Shown here piece after piece: positions 49,331-62,915 of a DNA stretch of 64,000 nucleotides; within the stretch, counting starts at the first letter, position 1; every line of letters starts with the position of its first letter. Position numbers and translations under genes: made by a program. The notes below the pieces were generated by a model, which saw only the letters and a program-made list of their open reading frames with translations, did not search any database and had not been told where the DNA came from. The stretch is from assembly GCF_021869535.1 (NCBI RefSeq), contig NW_026262734.1:94431285-94495284 (forward strand), given 5' to 3'. The stretch comes from Mytilus californianus (lineage: Eukaryota; Mollusca; Bivalvia; Mytilida; Mytilidae).

Positions 49331-50930
49331 TATACATAAGAGAAATACTAAGTTGTCATGTTGTGTTTGGGATTGTATTTGTATGTGTTTGTTTTTTTGG
49401 CAATTTGTTTGTTTTTTGTTATCTTTATGTTAAACAGGGTAAAAGACCAATGTCCAAACATGTCACTTTAGAGATGATTTTTGTACTTGCATTTTCATTC
49501 GATGCAAAACTTAATCTACAATGAACGTAAGTATCAATTTGAACAAAACAATAAAAGCATGACGATAAGGTCAAACACAGCAAATACATCTTCAGGAAAG
49601 TTTAAGGTTGTCCTACACCATACAGTACAAGAGCTTACCAATTGTATATCAGCCAAAGTATTTTTTTTTTTGATTCGGTGATAACCTAGTTACTCACCAA
49701 ATGCATCTTCATTCAAGTTAAGAAGAGTATGCACTATTATGTAGTGCTAGATATAATAATTGGGGTCAAACAAAGTAACGTATGACAAAGTGGTAAATTA
49801 AGGTTGCATACTTTTGACTGGACGGATGTTACCTGCTACCTAATTGTACCCAGTTGACTGTGGCTAAATCAAGTACGAAGTTGAAGAGCCTATAGAAACC
49901 AAACTTCCGAAAGATTATGCCAAATACAGCTACGGTAATCTTTTACTGGGGTAACAAGTCCTTAGTATTTCTAACAAATTAAAGTATTAATTCCAAATGA
50001 AAGAAATATTCTGGAATATTATATCCTTTATACTCCGGTATAGCATTGGTTATAACCAAGTTTTCAGAGAAACAAATATGCGTCGACATGGCTTCATCTT
50101 AGACCACCAGACGTACGAACTTTGGTGTTTAGTTTAGTGGAACAATTAGATTAGATAATTATGTGTTTTCCTACAACTCCCTACAATTCGGTTACATGCG
50201 GTAGCATGCTCATATACTGACGTAAAATCAAATTTGTTCCTGGTTGCAGTGAAAAGAGGGTAGCTGCGATGCCTTCGATTGTGTCGTCTTTCTTTTTATA
50301 AAGAAACAATGTTTTCTGTAATCTTGGGAAGGAAACTGCTAACATCATTTATTTACGCATATTGACATAATATAATGACCCTTTGAACTGACAGTCGTTT
50401 GGACAGAATATTTCCTATTTACCTCCAAATTGTTTGCAAGACATGTAAAAATACATCACATATAACAAAAACACCATTAAGACCGTATTGTCCTTTTCAT
50501 GTTATACTTTGATCTGAATTAGTCTAAAAAAATTAGCCTGTAATTTTACGTTTTGTGTTGTTTCGCTTATCCCGAAAATATGGCATAAAAAGAAAATGAG
50601 TGTCTCATGGAAAGGTGTAGTAGCTATATACGATGCTCCTTTCTGGTCAAATTGTTTCTTATAATCTTTGCAACTGCTTACATCATAATGTTTGAATACT
50701 CAACAGTTCTAAACGGACAGTCGTTTAGACAGGTTGATCTTATATACCCTCAAATTCGTTTGCCAGGCGTATACAAATAACAGAAGCAGATATATACAAG
50801 TCACAATAAGGGTCGATAACTCTATCGCTACAGATCGGCTGGTAAAGGGTCGATAAGTTCTTACATTTAATTATTTAATTATGTGCACTTTATCTCTACA
50901 CTAGGTCAAATTTCGATAAAAAATTTGTCA
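49331..50930. other. No gene recognised
   Basis: AT-rich non-coding sequence. Two ~45-bp blocks near 50390 and 50720 both contain 'acagtcgttt', suggesting an old duplication. Nothing else recognised. Confidence 0.4.
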
Positions 50931-50934
50931 AATA

Positions 50935-51195
50935 AAGTTAAAGCTTTAAAGGGCCCCGAGATGACAAATGTAAAACAATTGAAACGAGAAAACTAACGGC
51001 CTAATTTATGTACAAAATAATCAACAAAAAACAAATATGTTACACAGCAACAAACGACAACCACTGAATTACAGGCTTCTGACTTGGGACAGGCACATAC
51101 AGAATGTGGCGGGGTTAAACTCGTTTGAAGGCGCCAACCCTCCCCCTTACCTGGGACAGTTGTGTAACAGTACAACATAAGAACAAACAATAAAA
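50935..51195 (+). mobile_element. Mytilus-type interspersed repeat
   Basis: 'gggccccgagatgacaaatg' through 'acctgggacagttgtgtaac'; close to the copy at 63710-63960. Confidence 0.7.
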
Positions 51196-51659
51196 CTCAG
51201 TTAAAAAAGGCTTAACTCATGAGATGGATACAAATAGAAATACTTCTAACAAAAACACATAGTGGACGTGGACGGGTACTTATTCATCCCCCCAACAAAA
51301 TGACACTAAGTACAGATCTGAGAGTACTAGCAGTTACTGACAGCTAGTTCAAAGCCAATAGCCACTAATAAAAAAATCATGCATCTATGAATAAAATATC
51401 AATTAGTACATATCCAACATCCAATGGACTTAACTAAAAGACGTCGTAAACAGTCGGAGAAAAACATGACCTTGTGCAATGCCAAGATACGGGTATCGAC
51501 AGATTGTAGAGCCATGAATGTGCAAATGTATATAAGAATAATATTTAGTTTGATTTTAATTTACTGATAACAAAATCAATAATAATACCAATAAAAACAT
51601 TATTAAAAGATCTAATTACATTGTTGAATTGGTTACTTATTTGAAGGATCGATAATTTT

Positions 51660-52130
51660 ACCCGGATCGTTTCTAAATTTCCGGGCTCGGTAAACAACAT
51701 CTCCGTCAAAAATGAGGATGTGCCATCCCGTTTGAAATAAGTTTTCTATAGGTACAACCAAAAACTTCAAAACCAAATCTTTATATCTATGGAAGAATTT
51801 CGTAAAGATTTAAAGTAACTTGTGGTAACGAAATCTATGAAATAATAATTTACCAGTAATACATCGATTACGTTCATTGAAATCCAAAACGTCACAACAG
51901 ACACGAGCATAGCGAACGAGTTGTGAGATATAAACACCGTAAGATGGTGCCAAAGGAACTTCACCGTCCAAAAAAGGAAAATTAACAATACGGAACGTCC
52001 GATTTGTCGTAAATTTTAGTGTAGAGTTTCCCGTGTAAAACTGAAATATTTAAATCTAGGAAAAGACAGTTATTACAGTTTATATTTGATTTATTTAAAG
52101 TACATTTCAGAATTTTATACGGCATGTCCG
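51660..52130 (-). pseudogene. Second decayed reverse-transcriptase fragment
   Basis: Read across frameshifts, the - strand contains F-L-D-L-N-I-S-V, P-S-Y-G-V-Y-I-S-Q-L-V-R and a V-V-Y-R-A-R-K-F segment. These parallel the element at 48.5-49.3 kb. Multiple stops and indels. Confidence 0.5.
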
Positions 52131-52249
52131 ATGATTGTAAGTAATAACATATGATCTATATAAATAAATAGTATATGAACATTTGTTGATGTGGTTCATA
52201 AGTGTTTCTCGTTTCTCGTTTTTTATATAGATTAGACCGTTGGTTTTCT

Positions 52250-52425
52250 CGTTTGAATGGTTTTACACTAGTAATTTTTTGGGGCCCTTTATAGCTTACT
52301 GTTCGGTGTGAGCCAAGGCTCCGTGTTGAAGACCGTACTGTGACCTATAATGGTTTACTTTTATAAATTTTGACTTGGATGGAGAGTTGTCTCATTGGCA
52401 CTCATACCACATCTTCTTATATCTA
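52250..52425 (-). mobile_element. Mytilus-type interspersed repeat (reverse)
   Basis: 'gccctttatagcttactgtt' to 'tgtctcattggcactcatac', the reverse complement of the 63.58-63.72 kb copy. Confidence 0.6.
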
Positions 52426-54380
52426 TGATACCTGTTAGAACTTTTCGGAACGCTAAGGGTGTACAATTTACCTCAGATGATAACCTGTGTGTTCGAAACG
52501 CGATGCTAGATTATAAGGTCGTTAACTATTATGGCTCTTCCTTCACTTTCATTTGTTTAAATGCTAGTTAGCAATGACTGAATGGTAATTAACAGATTGA
52601 TTTGGTCAGTTGCACATACGTCTTATTCCGATACAAAACAACAAATGAAGAATGTTTTTAAATTGTGAGTTTCTGCTGTATCATAAAAATTCAAATTCGG
52701 TTTGTGATAATGTTCGTGTAGTTGTACAGTATTTGAATCTGAGGTTGTCCATTTAAGATTAAAAATCACTGGCCCCAGACAATTCTTATTTCATCGAGTG
52801 AACGGTAGGATAGGATCACTTGTGTTAAATTTGTTAATTAATTCGTCCTTTTTTAGGTTATAAACGTATGCACATCATATTCTCTTACCCAAAAGTGATG
52901 TTTAGTGTCTAATTCATTATTTGTTTAATTTAATTTATTCGATATATGTATATATTTTGAACAAAAGTACTTATTTACAAAATCATCAATCCCCTCCCCC
53001 CTCGCCTTTCCATTTTGAAATTGAAAACGGACTTCGAAAAATACCGCGAATGTGAGCTGGTTCCTATTTAAATTTTTTCTTATTATTTGAGATCTCGACA
53101 GCTTCTATTCTTATTTCAATATCAGTTCAATGAAAAGATAACTAAATTTTATCATATACATAAAAATGACAATTCATCAATCTGATTTGCAATCTCAAAT
53201 AAACATGATAAATGAACTGCCTATTGATAATTGTTGACATATTTACTTCATAAAATTGAAATTTCCAGGATAAGTGTATGACATACGTATACGCTTCACT
53301 TATTTAAACATTAGTATCCGATCCATTTGGTCATGACGGTATTTTCTACCTCATAACAGTTGGAAATTTATATAGACTCATTGATATCATTGCAGCGAAT
53401 ATAGTACATAAAATATTATAACTGGAATTACCTACAATATTGGACAGTTCAAAGACTAAACAAACCTGCATGAGAAAATGTGTTGATATGACGCCAATTT
53501 CCCAGTATACAGCCTAATTGTTAAATGTACATTTCTGGGAATTCATATTAAAGACGATGTGTGTCAGGGACATACACTATCATAATGTGTGCATTGGTTT
53601 GCAGTATGGCCAACAGTATGGCGAAAAAGGGGAAATCCATTATTTGTTCGTTGAATGTAAAAAGTCAGCCGACCGGAACGGGAAATATTGATCACCACAA
53701 AAATTAATTTAAATTGCATTACGCGAAAGTTGACCAACCGGGAAGTAACGCAAACTCGTTTCTTAATGCATCATTATAGAAACATTAATCAAATCTCGGC
53801 TAAGGATCGGCAAACATGACAAAAAAAATCTCGAAAAGTACAATTTTCATTTTTGGATATTTTTCTGGTAGATCATGTCGAACTGTCATTTGTTTTTTCC
53901 GTCGAATTCTCTTTTATTGATTGAACAGGAAGCGCAGAAGTACCAATTGGAATTTATTATTTAGTATATTAAATTGCTTTATTTATTGGATGGTCAGCCT
54001 CTGTGGTTATTTGAAAATAAACGGAGTATTGACCTTTCGGGAATTTGTATATTCTTATACAGGTAATGTATTTATGCAATGAAATTTTCACCCTCATTTT
54101 AACAAAAAAAGTTTTAATTTAAAAGAAGTTATTATCAAAATTTAGTGATCCATCGACATTGACCTCTAATATGTTATTTAATCCAATGTAACTAACAAAT
54201 ATGCAATAGTGCTATAGCAAATTGTTCTTGTCTACCATCACTGTGATGGAAGAGTAAAATATAATTTAAATATATTGCTAATACACACAATTCTTCCAAT
54301 CTTTCCATCAGTGATTTCAGATCACTTTGATTACATCTATTCTCCCCCAGACAAGTTGATCGTAAGAAAACTAAGAAAAC
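52426..54380. other. No gene recognised
   Basis: AT-rich, with no consistent open frame or repeat recognised. Confidence 0.4.
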
Positions 54381-54384
54381 CTTA

Positions 54385-54455
54385 GGCTGTTGTTTCTGCT
54401 CTTTGGTCGGGTTGTTGTCTTTTGACGCATTTCTGTTTCCATTCTCCATTTTATA
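54385..54455 (-). mobile_element. Short Mytilus-type repeat fragment (reverse)
   Basis: 'tgctctttggtcgggttgtt' followed by GTCTTTTGACGC is the reverse complement of the 'acaacaacccgaccaaag' element. Confidence 0.55.
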
Positions 54456-54483
54456 GTATAAAGTAAATATAGTTGATTATGAT

Positions 54484-54768
54484 TTAAGGGTGTACCAAAC
54501 ACCTCGCTAAAATTAAAATTGGTTCGTTTAGTTTTCATAAAATTTTGACAAAAATATTTACTTTGACACTTTGACAAAAATATAAAAATTTCAAACAACT
54601 TGAACCACACACTTTATCGGAAAAATTTCGTTGAATATATAGCAGTTTGACAAACACTAATTTAGATCATTGAGAAGCTTTCATATTTCCTGAAACAATA
54701 GAACGTAATTAAAACGTTCAGCTGAATTTTACAGAGTTATCTCCCTGTAGTGTTATGTACCACCTTAT
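54484..54768. mobile_element. Second TTAA-type MITE, reverse-oriented
   Basis: Ends TTAAGGGTGTACC and GTACCACCTTAT. The interior matches the reverse complement of 42425-42705, for example 'cacactttatcgg' against 'ccgataaagtgtgtgg'. Confidence 0.65.
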
Positions 54769-55629
54769 AAAAAGATTGTGTAAAAGTATTATATTGTAAT
54801 TATACAGGAGCTTCTCAATTTTGCTATGACAGACTTTTTCAATATCAATAGTTATCAGTAGTCATCAGGGTGTATTTTGAAGTGTGTAATTATTTATTTA
54901 AGTGTTATTTACTTTATCTATATATTTAACAACAAAAGTAACGCAAAAAAACTTACTATATCAATTTTACAATTTCTTGCTTTTGCTTCAAATTTGTAGA
55001 AATCTAGACTATTGTCTAAACGTTGTGTTAAAATTTTGACTTATTTCAATCATTTTCAAAAAAATTATATGCCATAGAAATTTTACCTCAAAGAAATTAA
55101 TAGAGTGGTGCGTTTCTTTAGCTGTTTAGTATAATCATTCTCTTTACAAGGAACTTATTCTTTTTTCTCTTGACAGAGAACTTGAATCCTTAATATGATG
55201 TTAGTTTTCTTGTTTGACTACTGAGGATTTACACACATCCTGGGTTAGTTTCCTGTTTTCGCTTATCAACTTATAAACTTTGAAAATATTGTGTTTTTAA
55301 AGAGAGAACAAGACTGTATATTTTATATATATATATGTAATTATGATTAATATTTGTTAGTTATATACATACATTATCACATACATAAACAAATTATATA
55401 CCATGTCAGCACGATCAAATACGAAGCCTACCATTAAAATGTTTAAACGTAGTGTCTAATATATATCAAATGCACAGGTTATGAAAGATATATAGTTCGT
55501 GCTTTGTTTCCAAAAAAATGCTTATATCTTTGTGTGTATTATCATTTATATGATAATTGTTTTTGTAGTATTGTATACAAGTTTTACCTATTGACTTCTT
55601 TTTATTTCAACCACTTTATAATGGGTTTA

Positions 55630-55935
55630 ATTTAAAGCTTTAAATTATTTAACCCCCGCCTTTCCCAAGAGTGACTGCGGAAAGAAATATAGTCACTACA
55701 GGTCTTCTTTCGACCGGTAGTGAAACCTTCGTCGAAGTGGGACGTCCGTTTAATTGTGCGGAATTTACAAGTACGCAGTATCCGGTCAGAATGGGGACGT
55801 AAAACCCGATGCCTCATGTAGAGAGAGTGTCTCGGTCCTTGCAACAACTCTTTGAGGTACCGTACGCGGCCTATTGCAAGGCAACATTTCTGTCCCGATC
55901 AAATACATCCTCATTTTCTAGTTGCAGCCTAATTG
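55630..55935 (+). mobile_element. GC-richer probable interspersed repeat
   Basis: A sharp rise in GC with 'tactacaggtcttctttcga'-like and 'ggtccttgcaacaactcttt' sequence bounded by AT-rich DNA. Thought to be a mussel repeat from memory. The open frames in it have no support. Confidence 0.35.
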
Positions 55936-58425
55936 TTGCCACTACAGGACCTACTTAATGTATTTGTTGTTAGTTTGTTCTCTGAACATGCATGAACTAT
56001 TTTCCACTGCACGTATAACATTGATTTCGACTAGAATTCATGAGTATACTCTTGAAATGAAATTTACTCGCTCGGTATTTTCACTCTTTTTATTGGATAT
56101 TTTAATTTCCTATCCAATGATGTAACATTCTTATTTATACTAATACACAGTGTTGTTCAGTACTTTTTTTTATTTGATATTGAATAGAAATTACACACAA
56201 ATCCTTGATTGTATTTTTATTAGGTTTATGCTTAACAATGTATCATAAAGATATACAACGTTTAGTTTACATATCTATGATTATATAAGAATATAATGCT
56301 AAGTAAAATAAAACCAACTGTAAGAAGTGGTGAAAGCTGTATTAAAGGAGTAAAAACTGTATCAGTTTTTCATTTTAAGGATTTACATATCACAAACACA
56401 GGGACTCGGTTAGCCTATCAAAATTGTTTAATCAATGCTTTATGAGTTTTGTTTAAACTTCCTGTCTATTTGTATTAAATTGTTAACGTATGAACGCCGG
56501 CATCATTCTTTTAATTTTTTCCAGAAAAGTTCAGTACACTGTCCATAAACACATTATCTGAATTATTTCAGTATACAGACATGAACTTTATATACTGTGA
56601 GAAAACGGCGGAGAAATATATACGCCAATGGTAATGCGTTAATGATTTATTACAGACAAAATAGGGAATAAAAAAAATCGAAATAGCATTGTATATTTTT
56701 TTTTAAATTTTATAAGCAAACCTCTGTGGTTTCAAGAAGAATCATATCAAGTTGCCTTAAAGATTATAAAATTTTGTCAACTTACCCTGAGACAAGCCGT
56801 TTTTCCGATAGTGTGTGACGCAGTATCCTGGTCGTGTGTTGTTTATGTGATGTTTAATAAATTCTTGGAAATATACGAAGTATATCCCGAAAGCAAGTTC
56901 GCACAAGGAGGAAAGTAAATGACAGGTCACTGTAAAGTTAAGTGTGGCGGTCGGTATATTTTTTAACTTCGAAATATTTTTAACAATGCCCCGATGAGTT
57001 TGTTTCGTTTTTTGCTTGCATGTGCCAAAGGGTCGCGGGATCTATTTTGATACGTCGTAAAATACTCAGTATCATAGATAAAATAAATAAGCGTTGATTC
57101 TGTGATAGTTATCCGATGAGGACGCGGTGATCATCCCGATGGATGGAGGCCAGAGGGTGATCTTACAATTACATCCCGAATAGGATAAAAAAATTAAAAC
57201 AACACGTTTAATAATTCCATGCGTCCGAAGCGCTTTACGTATGAACGCTTCATATGCCCAATGTTATGATTTCGATTCCCTGCATGGACTCTGGAAATGT
57301 AGTGGATTTTTTCTCCTTAAATTTGAAAATTAGTCTTTATCCCGCATAAATATATTGTGTGCTAAACATTCCCTCAATTTGTTATTGAACAAAAAAAAAG
57401 CTTGCAGAACGAAAAAGGTCAAGGTAGGGTGATGTGGTATGGATTATCGCACTAAGATCACTTCTGTCTGAACAAAGGAATTGGGGTGTAAAGATATTTA
57501 AAAGAATCAACGGTAAATGAAAATGCTGACTTCATGGCAATGGTGAAAAACATTTTCTCTGAATTTCTGGGCCCGATGCTTTGATTTGAAAACTTTGCCA
57601 GATATATCCAAACTCACCTGAATTCGGGCTTTAGTTGTAGAATACTACCCTCAAATTTGTATCATTAACAAACATTGCTAGTAATGCTTAAAATATAACA
57701 AAGGACTGTATATGATTTTGTTATATACCCAATCTAATTTAGATATTGAACTCGGATTTTGTTATACTACATACGGGATCTAACCATGACCCTAATCTTT
57801 TTCACTTTTGAGACCTGATTTATATTGGAAATATTTGACCCCAGAAAAATTTATATCCACCAATCAGAATGGACCTTATGTATGCCACCTCGGAATATGT
57901 TGAAAATGGCACCGCAGAAATTAAAACAAAGTCGAAAATGCATTAACTGAAATGTTGCTTTAGTACATAATGAAATAATTAAAATTTGAGCAGAGACAAA
58001 ATTTGGAAACTATTTTGGAGCACAAAGATTGCATGGTAACGCTTCAAACATGCTTCTAACGGGCTATTGAAAGAGTTTACCATACCATATATCTGATACC
58101 TGTTGCAAGTAAAATGAAGGAGCTCGGTACAGACACTAGGACAAAAGGTAAAGTCGTAGTTTGAGGTCCATAAGTATCTTTGTTTGAAGACCAAGTTTCC
58201 AAACTTAAGTCTGTACCGATAATCAAGTCCGCATTCGAATTTAAATTCTCTAAAATATAGTATTGAAGTTTTATTTTACAAATTTTGGGCATCTTCTCAA
58301 AAAAAAAACTTTATGAGGAGGAGTCACAGTGTACTTTTAATATCCTAGAAAATATATTGGAAATCTTCCGACGCAATATCCTACCAAAAATATAATTTCC
58401 AATGTCAATGAATGTTTATTGGCTT
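55936..58425. other. No gene recognised
   Basis: AT-rich sequence without splice-bounded open frames; several promoter-like CpG pieces near 56.6-57.2 kb but nothing specific. Confidence 0.4.
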
Positions 58426-58431
58426 CAGTGG

Positions 58432-58585
58432 CGGATCCAAAAATTTTCATAAGGGGGTCCACTGACTGCCTATAAGAGGGGCCCGCTCCAGTCATGATTC
58501 AGTGATTCCCAATATAATCAATCAAATTTTTTAAAAGGTGGCGGTCACCCTGCGTACCCCTTTAAATCTGCCTCTGACATTAGAT
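58432..58585 (+). mobile_element. hAT-like non-autonomous element
   Basis: Starts CAGTGGCGGATCC and ends with AATCTGCCTCTGAC, imperfect inverted termini of the CAGNGGCGGAT type. The interior includes 'gggtccactgactgcctat'. Widespread in molluscs by memory. Confidence 0.5.
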
Positions 58586-58974
58586 CATATAAATCTAAAT
58601 TCACCAGTTTTTTAAATTAGTAATAATATATTATATCTTACTGTGTACTTGCAAAGATATGCACCTATAATCAGGCCTGCGCATGCAGAAGAAGTTTTAA
58701 TATCAGCAAACTGTTTACAACTGTAATACACTATTACATGTAGATATCATATGGTAGGGCAGCTAATGATCTGGAGAAATATTCTACCAAAAAAGAAATT
58801 AATTCTTCACTTTTCTTGGACTCAGCCACAGTGGGTGAGAATGGCCATTGTTGTTTCAGTGTTCATTGATATTAGTTTAATGCTTCTTGCGATAAATAAC
58901 TTCATCCTGTTCATGTACATGTATGTTAATTCGATGTCTGAAATTACAAAACAAATACATGTCTATGCCCACTC

Positions 58975-59335
58975 CGCTTTACGCATTAAGTTTTTTCCTT
59001 GTCCGTCTGTCCATCAGTACGTCCCAAAATTGGTTTCCTTTCTCTAACTTAAATTTGCATCAACCAAATAATATGAAACTTATACGCCTTAAATAGAAAA
59101 ATTCGTGAATTTTTCGTTTCCGTTCTCTAACTTTTATTAGTTTGCTCTAACCAAATGTTATGAAAGTGTTACACACACCTTATTATTACAAAACACAGAT
59201 CAATTTTGAATTTTGGTGATGAATTTTTCGTTTCCGTTCTCTTACTTAAGTTTGCTTCAACCAACTGTTATGAAACTGATACACAATACTCATGACCACA
59301 AAACTTAGATTAGGCACAAATTTGGGTAGCGGAAC
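58975..59335 (+). repeat. Tandem repeat of about 110 bp, three copies
   Basis: Copies marked by 'ttttcgtttccgttctctaa', followed by 'caaccaa' and 'atgaaac', recur near 59.03, 59.11 and 59.22 kb. Confidence 0.6.
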
Positions 59336-59794
59336 TTTTACCTATCTCCACTTATGTCGCTTTATAACTTGATATGATATGCAAGCGGTGTCATCACCTG
59401 TGTTCAACTGACATATTCACAATTTATTGTAGTCTGTCATGCAAAATAAAATATTTAGCTTTAACTACAAGAAAAACTTCGTTTTCATTCGTACTTTACT
59501 AGTATAATTAATTTTGAAGATATGTTTAAGTAATACTGCTTTTGATTGATACAATATCATCTCCTTACTTTCAAGATGTTCAATACTTGATCAATAGAAG
59601 AAAAAGACAGTGAGACTATCTTCATTATTGTACTTGCATGTATCTTACATTGTTTAGAAAACAGTCATTTATCAACAAAAAACCAATACGTAACTTGTAA
59701 AATTAATGTCTGGAAATGATGATGCTACCAAAAAAAGTAAAAATGTGAAATTAAATAAAATCCAGGTTTAAAGATTTGTGGAGTGATTCTGATA

Positions 59795-60425
59795 ACAAAA
59801 ACTCCGAGGAATATTCAAAACGGAAAGTCCCTAATCAAATGGCAAATCAAAAGCTCAAACACATCAAACGAATGGATAACAACTGTCATATTCCTGACTT
59901 GGTACACTGAGGTATTTCCTCATGTAGAAAATGGTGGATTGAACCTGGTTTTATAGCTAGCTAAACCTCTCACTTGTATGACAGTCGCATCAAATTCCAT
60001 TATATTGACAACGATGCGTGAACAAAACAAACAGACATAATAGGTAAAAATGTCAATAATACAGCAGTCAACATTGACTGTGCTATAATCTTAATCACTT
60101 AAAAACATACAAACATGTACAATGTAACAAAGAAGCACAAAATGGCATACAGACCATGCATATTAGTAAAAATTAAAGACAAGAATACACAAAATTTACC
60201 ATAGTACAATAACACAATGACGGGATGTATAAGTACAGAGCCACGTCATATATGTAACGAAGAAACATAAAAAGGCATATAGACAAAGCACGTTAGCAAA
60301 ATTAAAATCCACAGCTGAAGGAATAATCCCAGAAGAGATTACCCAAGAGCCAGCAATGGTATTTCCCCCAAAAGATATTTCAAGACAAGAAGATGTGGGT
60401 CCTAGAATGTCAATCTTTAAATTCA
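59795..60425 (+). mobile_element. Mytilus-type interspersed repeat cluster
   Basis: 'caaaacggaaagtccctaat' and 'aactgtcatattcctgactt' followed by 'caaagcacgttagcaaaatt'. A short copy of the first part lies at 41130-41190. Confidence 0.55.
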
Positions 60426-60792
60426 CTTTAGCTAACCTATCTATATAAGTAACATTTTGTTAAGGACAATAAAACATTCTGTCCATAAGGGTAAATAACC
60501 AGATGAATATAACAGTAAAAAAGGTTTGGATAGACACTAGTATTGAGTTATTGGGTACATAGGTAGGGAAAACCTACACAAACATGCATGTACATTTTTC
60601 TTCACCTTTTAGCCTAGAGAAGCTAGTAATTATTAGTAAAGAAAATAATCAAATGATATCCTTTGCAATGAAAGTAAATTCATCTAGAAAAAGATAGTAT
60701 AATGGAGTCAGCATTGTTTTGAACATTCAATACTTTAAATGATATTTCAGGATCTGATCCCTTTGACATTTTTCCCAGGTCAATACAGCTTC

Positions 60793-60835
60793 ATGGATGA
60801 TGATGATGACAATGACGATGACGATGACGATAATA

Positions 60836-60875
<40 letters not shown>

Positions 60876-60876
60876 G
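60793..60876 (+). repeat. (GAT)n microsatellite
   Basis: About 84 bp of GAT/GAC triplets; the - strand frame reads poly-Ser and is not a gene. Confidence 0.9.
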
Positions 60877-61384
60877 TTTTTGTAATATTTGTGAAAAACT
60901 TTTTGTTTTGTATGATTATAAAGTTTTTCCGTGTAAACATTTACAGAAATATAATTGGTAACACAAATCGTATTTACGAAATTAAGATTTACAATACAAA
61001 TAACATGACATCCAAGACAAGCAGGAAAAGACAAATTTAACCAAATTTAAATTTAACGTTTTAGCATTGTTGTTTTGTACATAATTCAGGCTGCTAGTTT
61101 TATTGTAAAGAATTGTTTTACATTTGTCATTTCGGGCAGTTTATAGCTTACTATACGGTATGGGTTTTCGTCATTGTTGTAGGCTGTATGGTGATCTATA
61201 GTAATCAACTTCTGTAAACTTCTTCATACACTGAGGATTGAATTTAACCTATGGTGGAACATTCTTATCAGAATAATGGTGTCTAACAGTGGTGTATGGT
61301 TTGATTCCCGTAGGTACATTTGTACTATTTGTTATTTTGATAATGCAAATGTTGAAATTAAAATAGGAATACTTTAACATGTAA

Positions 61385-62195
61385 GTTATATTCTAAGACA
61401 ATGAACCATAACTGATGGTACAGAGCTGAACAATCTCTATGTAAATGAGATGTGCCAATGCTAATACAACTGCATACCAAATACCATTGACCTTTCATAA
61501 GTCGTTCCCTTTAAACAAACCTTAACACAAATTTACTTGTAAACTATGTAAAAGTTTCAAAGTCACTGAACCATAATAAGGGGGTGGGGTTATATAATCT
61601 CCATGAAAATGAAACTTGCAAATGCCAATACATCCGTATACCAAATATCTTTGGCTTAACATTACTGGTTCATCTTAAACTGACATAATCACAAACTAAT
61701 ACATGTAAATTAAGTAAAAATTTCAAAGTCAATAGACCATGATTCAGGGGTAAAGACCAAATAGTCTCTATAGAAATGAGATGTGCTAATGCTTCTACAA
61801 CTGCATGCCTATTATCATTGACCTACCACTAACGGTTCCCCTAATTCTAACCTAATCAAAAACTAAAAAATGAAATTTCAAAGTAAACAAAAGTTTCCAA
61901 GTCAAAAGAGCATGATTGAGGGAGCTGGGCCAAATAAACTCAATGGAAATTAGAAATGACAAAGTTTATACAACTGCATAGCAAATATCCTTGACCTACC
62001 ACTAGTGGTTCCCCCTAAACTGACCTAATCACAAACTAATACATTTAAACTATGCAAAGATTCAAAGTCAATAGACCATGACTAAGGGGTGGGGTCAAAT
62101 AATCTCCATGGTAATGCGATGTGCCTTTGCTAACACAACTACATACCAAATAAATTGACCTACCATAAACTAGATCTAATCTCAAACTAATACAT
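61385..62195 (+). repeat. Tandem repeat of ~166-173 bp, about five diverged copies
   Basis: The marker 'tttcaaagtcaatagacc' and variants occur at 61555, 61721, 61894 and 62060, each followed by AATCTCCATG-like and GAGATGTGC-like motifs. Non-coding. Confidence 0.75.
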
Positions 62196-62759
62196 TGTTG
62201 ATGCCGCCAAAACAGCATGCTTTATGTCTCTCTTTTTGACTCGATCAAGGCCAGACAAAAATTACAAAAATTTAATACAAATATTTTGTCCATCTTTTAT
62301 TAATATTTTCATATTCTTTATTTCTTAGATATATTTAAACAAGTGACAATAATGCATTCAGTAAATAATAAAATTGAAAAAATCCACATCGAAATACTGC
62401 TGCGTAATGAGTAATTCTCCTTGGTACAATTTAACTTTGCTCTTGGATTGTCAAGTATACAAACTAACATATTTATGTTTCTGCACAATGCATAAATATC
62501 ATGAATTCCAACTATCTTTATAAAACTTTATGCAAAAAAGTTTCTGATAACTAGGAATACTTCTTAGTGTGCAATAATATATCTCTCTTTGTAGTACATA
62601 CGGGTCCTTAACCGATATTTTGAAATCCGTTACATGCGTTTCACATATTAATCGATTGTTAAATTTTATCAATGAACAAAACTAATTTTACTGTTGTTTT
62701 TGTTAAAGAATGTGTTAGATGCAGAGGTCACACAGGGACAAATGAAAACAATAAGATTA

Positions 62760-62915
62760 AACCGTGATCTCGAATTCCTAGTCCGTGATCTCGGTTTCAC
62801 GATCCGTGATCTCGGATTCCCAATCCGTTTGTTAATCCCTTATTTCGGTTTCCCAATTTTTATCTCGATTTAATAGTCCGTTATCTCAAAATACCAATCC
62901 GTTATCTCGAAAATT
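62760..62915 (+). repeat. Minisatellite with CCGTGATCTCG/CCGTTATCTCG unit
   Basis: Five to six diverged ~24-26-bp units such as 'atccgtgatctcggattccc'. Confidence 0.7.

Noticed and set aside
58751-59047. 98-codon + strand frame with a hydrophobic segment
   Set aside because: Runs into a tandem repeat at its 3' end and has no recognised domain or splice support.
60780-61034. Poly-Ser frame on the - strand
   Set aside because: Translation of a (GAT)n microsatellite.
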